In this document: one piece after another, positions 5,103-10,349 of the stretch
How positions within the stretch are numbered: position 1 is the stretch's first letter
Layout of the letters: each line of letters opens with the position of its first letter
Assembly (NCBI GenBank): GCA_002492075.1
Contig: DKXD01000019.1
Coordinates: forward strand, 1 to 10,349
Source: Ruminococcaceae bacterium UBA7135
GTDB lineage: Bacteria > Bacillota > Clostridia > Oscillospirales > Ruminococcaceae
Length of the DNA: 10,349 bases
Reading direction: 5' to 3'
The notes under the pieces: generated by a model
Databases searched by the model: none
The model's input: only the letters and a program-made list of their open reading frames with translations
What the model was told of the DNA's origin: nothing
Translations under genes and position numbers: made by a program

Positions 5103-6959
5103 ATGAAACGAAGACTGCTTCAATTTTACGATTCGTTTGGTGACCGCGGCGTGATGTTTATCCTATACGCGCTCGCCGTTGTAATGAACGCGCTGCTTGC
5201 CGTCTTTGCCGAGCTTCCGTCGGTCTATCCCGATGAGATAAACGCCGCGGGCGTTGCCGCGCTGTATTCAGGCAAGGATTGGTCGGGGTTGCTTAGAAAT
5301 ATGGGCAGCAGCAGCGGATACGTACAAGCGCTGCTTTATATGCCGCTGTTCCGAGTGATAAACAACCCTTATGCACTTTATAAAGCAATGCTTATAGTAA
5401 ACGCGCTTATCATCGGATTTATCCCGCTTATCGTTTATCATCTGGCGGGAAAATTCGGCGTACTGCGCGTTCGGCGAAAGCTGCTTATTGCAATGTGCTG
5501 CGGTTTGTACGCCGCTTACATAACCAACTCCAAATTTATATGGAACGAGGCTTTGACTTGTTTGTTGGTGTGGCTGCTGGTTTTGTGCGTATTCACCGCG
5601 TGGGACAAAGCCGGCAAAAGCTCCAAAGCCGTTCAGTCCGTTCTTATGGGATTTCTGTGCGCGGTGGCATATGCCTCCAACAAACGGCTTATCTCGATAG
5701 TAATGGCTTTGATACTGACGGTTATTATAGCAAGGCTGGTCTTGCGCGAAAAAATTCTTAATCTGCCCGTATTCGGGATAACGCTTGCGGTTTCGTTTTC
5801 CGCAGAATATTTCCTGCGTCTGACGATAGAACAAGCTCTGTGGACCGATACCGCTTCAGCTGCGGGCAGTATTGCCAACGGCTCGGTAAACAAGATCTTC
5901 GGGGTGTTCTTCTCCCACATCTACGCGTTTATGACGTCATCTGTGGGAACAGGCGCTCTGGCAGCCGCGATATTTGTCGTAATGCTTTTCTCATACCTTA
6001 CCGAAGGCGTCAAAGCGCACGCCAAAACTCTTGAGGACGGCACAAAGGTCTATGAGCCCGTGAAGCACAAGTACAGCTCTCGGCTTATCGTATTTGCGCT
6101 TTTCCAGTTTCTGGCGGTAGGCTGCACAGCTATGATGTCGGCGCTATTTTCGTTTGGTGCGGGCAGTATGCAAGAGGCGGAATTGTTCGGAAGATACACC
6201 GACAACATCGCGCCGTTCGCGATCTTTTTGGTGTTGGTGTACATTTTCTTATACGGCATCAACCTCACCATGCCGCTTATCGGAGCGGGAATATACGGAT
6301 ATTCCTGTTTTTGTTTCGCTGTGGCGGGCTATCCTATGACAGAAATATCAAGCAGCTTCAAATACTCCTCGATTTTTGGAATCTTCCCGATGATCCTTGG
6401 CGAAAGCGCCGATGGCAATTCGGATATGAAGTACATTATAATGTCATCGTTGGTGCTGACATTATATGCGTTGATGATAGTGTTCGTTTCCTGCACGCGA
6501 AAGCACAAAACATCGCTTGTAACGGGTATGATGTTATGCGTTCTTGTGGCGGCGACGGTATATTCAAGCGTGATATATCTGCCGCGACTGTGTATGCAGA
6601 ACTCCGAAGAACTGACCCAATGCAAAGAGGTTATGCGGCTGCTTTACAACGACTCCCAATCGCCGCCGATAATAGTTTACGAAACGGAGCCCAAGGTTGC
6701 CGGAACGCTGCAATTCTTAGCACCCGACACCCGGGTCTCTATCCTGAATAAAGACGGACAAATTACGGAATCCTGTCTGCTTGTCGCGAAAAACGACGCC
6801 AAAGTTCCGTTCAGCGGCGGATCTTATGACGTTGTCGGCAGGACAGATGAACTCACCGTTTACGCATACGGCGAGACCGCCCGCGACTTTATACGCTACA
6901 GCTCCGCCAACGAAAAGAACGGCAGCGAAACTTCAAACACAAGCTCGCGGTCAGCATGA
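5103..6959 (+). CDS. Polytopic membrane protein resembling GT-C (PMT/ArnT-type) glycosyltransferases
   Basis: A 618-aa protein. Helix 1 (about 17-37) is followed by an outer loop with YPDEI at 42-46, the place where GT-C lipid-sugar transferases carry their acidic catalytic D/E motif. Many more hydrophobic segments follow, roughly at 95-113, 127-141, 150-166, 177-212 and 222-243, continuing to about residue 490. The last 120 residues are hydrophilic, with a VYETEP...LLVAKND...YDVVGRTDELTVYAYG pattern like the small extracytoplasmic domain that ends many GT-C proteins. The C-terminal tail is Ser/Asn-rich. If the assignment is right it would move a sugar from a polyprenyl carrier to an envelope acceptor. 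The call rests on topology and one motif, so another polytopic transporter or a non-catalytic relative cannot be excluded. It is closely coupled to the RING-finger gene, which suggests joint function. Confidence 0.6.
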   Translation: MKRRLLQFYDSFGDRGVMFILYALAVVMNALLAVFAELPSVYPDEINAAGVAALYSGKDWSGLLRNMGSSSGYVQALLYMPLFRVINNPYALYKAMLIVNALIIGFIPLIVYHLAGKFGVLRVRRKLLIAMCCGLYAAYITNSKFIWNEALTCLLVWLLVLCVFTAWDKAGKSSKAVQSVLMGFLCAVAYASNKRLISIVMALILTVIIARLVLREKILNLPVFGITLAVSFSAEYFLRLTIEQALWTDTASAAGSIANGSVNKIFGVFFSHIYAFMTSSVGTGALAAAIFVVMLFSYLTEGVKAHAKTLEDGTKVYEPVKHKYSSRLIVFALFQFLAVGCTAMMSALFSFGAGSMQEAELFGRYTDNIAPFAIFLVLVYIFLYGINLTMPLIGAGIYGYSCFCFAVAGYPMTEISSSFKYSSIFGIFPMILGESADGNSDMKYIIMSSLVLTLYALMIVFVSCTRKHKTSLVTGMMLCVLVAATVYSSVIYLPRLCMQNSEELTQCKEVMRLLYNDSQSPPIIVYETEPKVAGTLQFLAPDTRVSILNKDGQITESCLLVAKNDAKVPFSGGSYDVVGRTDELTVYAYGETARDFIRYSSANEKNGSETSNTSSRSA

Positions 6960-7014
6960 TATATTATGACAACGCCGCGCATTCGCGTGATACAAATGTT
7001 AAAGGGGTGACGAT

Positions 7015-8379
7015 ATGCCCATATTTAAAAAGGCGGTGAAACGGTTTGACCCCGCAAGAACGCTTGTTATCGGATTTCTGATAATCATTACTGTGGGGAC
7101 GCTGCTGCTGTGTTTGCCAATCTCCTCAAAAACGCGCGAGTTCACGCCGATTTTCGACTGCCTTTTCACCGCGACCTCGGCAAGCTGCGTTACAGGGCTT
7201 TCCGTATTCGATACATACGCGCATTGGTCGCTTTTCGGGCAAATAGTGATAGCGTTCCTTATACAGGTGGGCGGATTGGGTTTTGTGACTATCATCACGT
7301 TCTTTAACGTGGCAGCGGGAAAGAAGCTGGGCTACAGAACGCTAAAAAATGCGGGCGGCGACTTCTCCGAAAGCACTATCGAAAGCGGACGCAGAATATT
7401 CATTCGCATTATGAAGTATTCTCTGATATTCGAGCTTTGCGGAGCCGTTATTCTGGGCTTTTCGTTCGTACCGAAGCACGGCGGCTACGGCGTATGGATG
7501 AGTGTGTTTATGAGCGTTTCGGCGTTCTGCAACGCGGGGTTCGATCTTCTTGGAATGAACGGCGAGGGCACCAGCCTTATCTCAGTGCAAAACGAGCCTA
7601 TGGTGCTGATAACGCTGGCTCTTTTGATAATCATAGGCGGGTTGGGCTTTATCGTATGGGAGAATTTCCTTAATTTCAGACAGAGCAAAAAGCTTTCACT
7701 GCATACCAAGGTAGTGCTGTTTATGACCGCTGTGCTGGTGGTCGGCGGAACGGTATTCTATCTTATATCGGAGGGCGGAAACTCTAAAACGATGAAGGAT
7801 ATGCCATTCGGCGAAAAACTGCTCAATTCGTTTTTTGCGTCGGTATCCACCAGAACGGCAGGCTTTGACAACCTCAGCATGGGCGACACTACCGAATTTT
7901 CGCAAATGGGAACGATACTGCTTATGTTTATCGGAGCCGCGCCCGGCTCTACCGGCGGCGGTATCAAGGTAACTACGCTTATGGTAATGATCGTTACCGT
8001 GGTATCGTATATCCGCAACAAAAACGACGTCGAGCTGTTCCACCACAAGCTTGACAAGCTGACGATCTACCGCACGCTTGTTATCTCGGTGCTTTCTATG
8101 TTCGCAGTGGCGATGTGCTTTGTGTTCCTCTACTTCTCAATGCCCGACCACACGCAAGCGGACGCCGTACAATGTCTGTTTGACGCGGTGAGTGCGTTCT
8201 CCACATCGGGGCTTTCCACGGGAGCCACGGCTCTTGCTGGAACGGCGGGGCGTATATTGTTGATATTTACCATGTTCATCGGAAGATTGGGTCCGGTATC
8301 TATCATAATGTCGCTTGTGATGAAGAGCGCAAACCGCAAGAACATAGTTGTTCCGGACGGGCATATCCTGATAGGGTGA
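7015..8379 (+). CDS. ktrB: KtrB/TrkH-family potassium uptake channel subunit
   Basis: A 454-aa membrane protein forming the ion-conducting part of a K+ uptake system, usually Na+-dependent in Ktr types. All four pore-loop filter signatures are present: CVTGLS at 58-63, NAGF at 173-176, TAGF at 281-284 and TSGL at 397-400. The PGSTGGGIKV motif of the third repeat (310-319) and the conserved GRLGP (423-427) are also there. Length and the short N-terminus fit KtrB rather than the longer TrkH. The C-terminus ends VVPDGHILIG, like the usual KtrB tail. GGGGTGA at 7004-7010 gives the ribosome site. KtrB normally needs the RCK-domain regulator KtrA, and no ktrA lies on either side, so the partner must be encoded elsewhere. 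The next gene starts 4 bp after this stop. Confidence 0.95.
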   Translation: MPIFKKAVKRFDPARTLVIGFLIIITVGTLLLCLPISSKTREFTPIFDCLFTATSASCVTGLSVFDTYAHWSLFGQIVIAFLIQVGGLGFVTIITFFNVAAGKKLGYRTLKNAGGDFSESTIESGRRIFIRIMKYSLIFELCGAVILGFSFVPKHGGYGVWMSVFMSVSAFCNAGFDLLGMNGEGTSLISVQNEPMVLITLALLIIIGGLGFIVWENFLNFRQSKKLSLHTKVVLFMTAVLVVGGTVFYLISEGGNSKTMKDMPFGEKLLNSFFASVSTRTAGFDNLSMGDTTEFSQMGTILLMFIGAAPGSTGGGIKVTTLMVMIVTVVSYIRNKNDVELFHHKLDKLTIYRTLVISVLSMFAVAMCFVFLYFSMPDHTQADAVQCLFDAVSAFSTSGLSTGATALAGTAGRILLIFTMFIGRLGPVSIIMSLVMKSANRKNIVVPDGHILIG

Positions 8380-8383
8380 ACGC

Positions 8384-8812
8384 ATGGAAAGATTTGTTGA
8401 TATAGAAGACGGAGTTCTCGGGAAATTGAACGGGCGCGACTGCATTTATATTGATACAGTGACGTTGGACGGATATGATTCCCTTATCTTTTCGGGAGAA
8501 ATAAACGGGGATCTCGCTTCAAAAATACGAGACGAAAAATGGGTGCCTTATACGCTGAAATTTCGCAGAGTGCTTGCGTATTTCGCGTGCGAGCTCGATA
8601 CCTACGAAAATCTTTGCGGCACTGACTATCTCGACCACAGCGACTTTACCGTTATAGAAAACAGCGAACGCCTTACGGAATTTCCGATAAGAAAAGACTT
8701 CGACAGGTCGCTTTACAAGCACTTTCGGGTGTTTACCTATGACGTTGTGTTTGATATTTTCGCCGTGGATTTTGATCTCAAAGCGGATATGGAAAGAGCG
8801 AAGAACTTCTAA
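8384..8812 (+). CDS. Uncharacterised 142-aa acidic protein
   Basis: I do not recognise this protein. It has no signal peptide or transmembrane segment, so it is probably cytoplasmic. It is rich in Asp/Glu and aromatic residues. The N-terminal half alternates short beta-like stretches (CIYIDTVTLDGY, SLIFSGEI); a middle part reads WVPYTLKFRRVLAYFACELDTYE (residues 53-75); and the C-terminal part has FRVFTYDVVFDIFAVDFDL (114-132). It ends in a basic/acidic helix. Cysteines at 20, 69 and 78 are scattered and do not form a metal-site pattern. It starts 4 bp after ktrB, with a GGGTGA ribosome site overlapping the ktrB stop, and ends 15 bp before the methyltransferase gene, so it is surely in the operon. 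Reading-frame continuity and codon use match the neighbours, supporting a real gene. No function should be assigned. Confidence 0.75.
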   Translation: MERFVDIEDGVLGKLNGRDCIYIDTVTLDGYDSLIFSGEINGDLASKIRDEKWVPYTLKFRRVLAYFACELDTYENLCGTDYLDHSDFTVIENSERLTEFPIRKDFDRSLYKHFRVFTYDVVFDIFAVDFDLKADMERAKNF

Positions 8813-8827
8813 AAAGGACGTGATATA

Positions 8828-9538
8828 ATGGAAACGGAAGCGTTTCAGCTTGGAAAGATAAAGATGTATGTATCGGAGGATCACCGCTTTGGCACAGACG
8901 CGTTTTTGCTCGCCTACTACGCGGGGATACGCTCCACCAGCATAGTGTGCGATCTTTGCACTGGCTGCGGCATAATTCCTTTGATATTCTGCAAGAACGC
9001 TAACCCGAAGCTTATCTACGCTATGGATATTCAAGAGGAAGCAATAGCGCTGCTGCGAAAGACAGTAGAAGAAAACTCGCTGCAAAACATAGTCAAGCCG
9101 CTTTTGTGCGATTTGCGGAATATCCCGCAGAACGTACTGAAATATGAGAGCGTTGACATCGTGACCGCAAACCCGCCGTATATGACGGGCGGTTCGGGTT
9201 TTGTAAAGGAAAGCGAGGCGCAGGCTATCGCGCGGCACGAGCTGATGTGCACCGTTGAGGACGTTTGTTCGGCGGCGGCAAAGCTGTTGAAATACGGAGG
9301 CTTTCTGAAGATGTGTCATCGCCCCGAACGTCTTGGCGACGTTATCTGCGCGATGAGAGCAAACAAGATAGAGCCGAAATCCGTGACATTTGTATTCAAC
9401 AGCATAAACGACAAGCCGTGGCTGTTCCTTATCAGCGGCAAAAAAGGCTCAAACCCCGGAATGATCGTCGAAAAGCCGATGATACTGCGCAACGACGACA
9501 AGTCCTACACCGAGGAATATTCGAGGATATACGAATAA
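8828..9538 (+). CDS. yabB: YabB/TrmN6-type tRNA (adenine-N6) methyltransferase
   Basis: A 236-aa SAM-dependent class I methyltransferase. The relatives TrmN6 (YfiC) and YabB methylate N6 of adenine in tRNA-Val (position 37 in E. coli; another adenine in some Bacillota). FGTDAFLLA (21-29) is the family N-terminal motif. DLCTGCG (42-48) is the SAM-binding loop, D67 in AMDIQ the acidic end of strand 2, CDLRNI (94-99) a third SAM contact and NPPY (115-118) the catalytic N6-adenine motif. Size is typical. AAGGA at 8814-8818 precedes the ATG. The pairing with rsmI downstream repeats the order around B. subtilis yabB-yazA-yabC, though the GIY-YIG gene yazA is missing here. The stop codon lies inside a 15-bp tandem duplication that repeats the last codons. 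The exact target base is inferred. Confidence 0.9.
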   Translation: METEAFQLGKIKMYVSEDHRFGTDAFLLAYYAGIRSTSIVCDLCTGCGIIPLIFCKNANPKLIYAMDIQEEAIALLRKTVEENSLQNIVKPLLCDLRNIPQNVLKYESVDIVTANPPYMTGGSGFVKESEAQAIARHELMCTVEDVCSAAAKLLKYGGFLKMCHRPERLGDVICAMRANKIEPKSVTFVFNSINDKPWLFLISGKKGSNPGMIVEKPMILRNDDKSYTEEYSRIYE

Positions 9539-9555
9539 GAGATATACGAATAAGA
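9526..9555 (+). repeat. Perfect 15-bp tandem duplication across the methyltransferase stop
   Basis: GATATACGAATAAGA occurs twice with no gap (9526-9540, 9541-9555). The unit is a multiple of three, so the second copy is in frame and repeats I-Y-E-stop after the real stop. The protein is unchanged. The duplication looks recent because the copies are identical. Confidence 0.9.
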
Positions 9556-9638
9556 TATCAAAAACAGGTTTGACGCGAAGCACAAGCTATACCGCTATGG
9601 GGACATGGTATTGATAACCGATATTAGGAGGCGTTCAA

Positions 9639-10349
9639 ATGAACGAATTCGGGAAGCTGTCGATAGTCGGCACTCCGATAGGCAATCTGGGGGACCTTTC
9701 GCCGCGCGGCGTTGAAACGCTCTCAAACGCGGATTACATTGCCGCAGAGGACACCAGAGTGACAATGAAGTTGCTTTCGCACTTTGATATAAAAAAGCCG
9801 CTGCTTTCATGCTATAAACCCAAAGAACAGGAAAAAAGCGAACACATAATAGAACTGCTTCTTAACGGAAACAATATAGCTATGGTTTCGGACGCGGGTA
9901 TGCCCTGCATTTCCGACCCCGGCGCCGTGCTTGTTTCCAAGTGCTATCAGCGCGGTATCTCGGTGGAAGTCATACCGGGGTGCAACGCGGCGGTCGCTGC
10001 GGTCGCGGCAAGCGGTCTGGAGGTCGACCGATGGGTGTTCGAAGGGTTTCTGCCCGTGCCGAAAAAGGAACGCTCCGAGCGACTTAAAGTCGTTAAGGAT
10101 CTTCCTCACGCACTGGTATTCTATGAGGCTCCGCATAAAATAAAGCAGACGCTTTCCGATCTTTGCGGCGCGCTTGGCGGAGAGCGGCAAACGGCGCTTT
10201 GCCGCGAGCTTACCAAGCTGCACGAGGAAGTGCTGCGCGGTACGCTCGGCGAGCTTGCCCATTACTACGACGACATTGAACCGCGAGGAGAATATGTTAT
10301 TGTAGTTAAAGGCGCGGAGAACAAAACCGCGGAGTTTACTTTTGAGCAC
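9639..10349 (+). CDS. rsmI: 16S rRNA 2'-O-ribose methyltransferase RsmI, N-terminal part (runs off the right edge)
   Basis: RsmI methylates the 2'-OH of C1402 in 16S rRNA at the ribosomal P site, using SAM. The visible 237 codons of about 280 show the tetrapyrrole-methylase fold motifs: IVGTPIGNLGDLSPR (residues 9-23), AEDTR (35-39), a VSDAG-P-ISDPG loop (about 83-93), a PGCNAAVAAVAASG segment (about 114-127), GFLP, FYEAPHKI and a CREL-KLHEE segment. Two loop positions (SDAGMPCISDPG) differ from the commoner SDAGTP form. AGGAGG at 9626-9631, 7 nt before the ATG, fixes the start. It follows the methyltransferase gene by 100 bp, with no terminator seen, so co-transcription is likely. It is open to the last base of the window, with no frameshift. 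Confidence 0.95.
   Translation, partial: MNEFGKLSIVGTPIGNLGDLSPRGVETLSNADYIAAEDTRVTMKLLSHFDIKKPLLSCYKPKEQEKSEHIIELLLNGNNIAMVSDAGMPCISDPGAVLVSKCYQRGISVEVIPGCNAAVAAVAASGLEVDRWVFEGFLPVPKKERSERLKVVKDLPHALVFYEAPHKIKQTLSDLCGALGGERQTALCRELTKLHEEVLRGTLGELAHYYDDIEPRGEYVIVVKGAENKTAEFTFEH

Noticed and set aside
8519..9319. 266-codon minus-strand ORF
   Set aside because: It is antisense to two recognisable or well-placed plus-strand genes, is rich in His/Arg/Val as a mirror of their codons, and has no ribosome site.
9807..10349. 180-codon minus-strand ORF at the right edge
   Set aside because: It is antisense to rsmI, whose conserved motifs run throughout the same interval.

Overview
The window looks like chromosomal DNA of an anaerobic, endospore-forming Bacillota, most likely a clostridial gut or rumen lineage of the Oscillospiraceae/Ruminococcus type. 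The support is an alpha/beta-type small acid-soluble spore protein, a rubrerythrin, an ATP-type PEP carboxykinase, a bacterial RING-type zinc protein, strong AGGAGG ribosome sites and near-consensus sigma-A promoters. The genus is an inference; no rRNA or tRNA is present. There is no phage, transposon, CRISPR array or other clear mobile element.

Layout. (1) Positions 1-609, minus strand: the 5' part of pckA, with a perfect consensus promoter (TTGACA, 17 bp, TATAAT) at 687-715 and a leader of about 70 nt that can fold into a hairpin. (2) 610-999: noncoding, holding that promoter, an AT-rich block and a nested inverted repeat at 874-932. (3) 1000-1236: a 58-codon spore-protein gene and its terminator. 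(4) 1442-2098: a rubrerythrin with a Cys4 rubredoxin-like site at each end of the di-iron domain. (5) 2099-2389: a dense regulatory region with five copies of CTAATTT/AAATTAG, a perfect 8+3+8 palindrome, a tandem octamer and a strong promoter. It precedes a 506-aa lipoprotein solute-binding protein (2390-3910) that has its own strong terminator and no permease or ATPase gene beside it.

(6) From the promoter at 4119-4147 to the right edge, six genes run in the same direction with gaps of 7, 55, 4, 15 and 100 bp and no visible terminator. In order they are a Prok-RING zinc-finger membrane protein, a 618-aa polytopic protein resembling GT-C glycosyltransferases, a KtrB/TrkH potassium channel subunit, an unrecognised 142-aa acidic protein, a YabB/TrmN6-type tRNA methyltransferase, and the 5' part of rsmI. 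The last two match the yabB/yabC (rsmI) neighbourhood of Bacillus subtilis, so they are probably the conserved core, with the envelope genes placed upstream.

How the genes may work together: pckA, the spore protein, rubrerythrin and the binding protein appear to be separate transcription units for central carbon flux, spore DNA protection, peroxide defence and nutrient capture. The 4199-10349 block joins membrane/envelope genes to RNA-modification genes. The least described parts are the RING-finger/GT-C-like pair, the 142-aa protein after ktrB, and the repeat-rich control region of the orphan binding protein.
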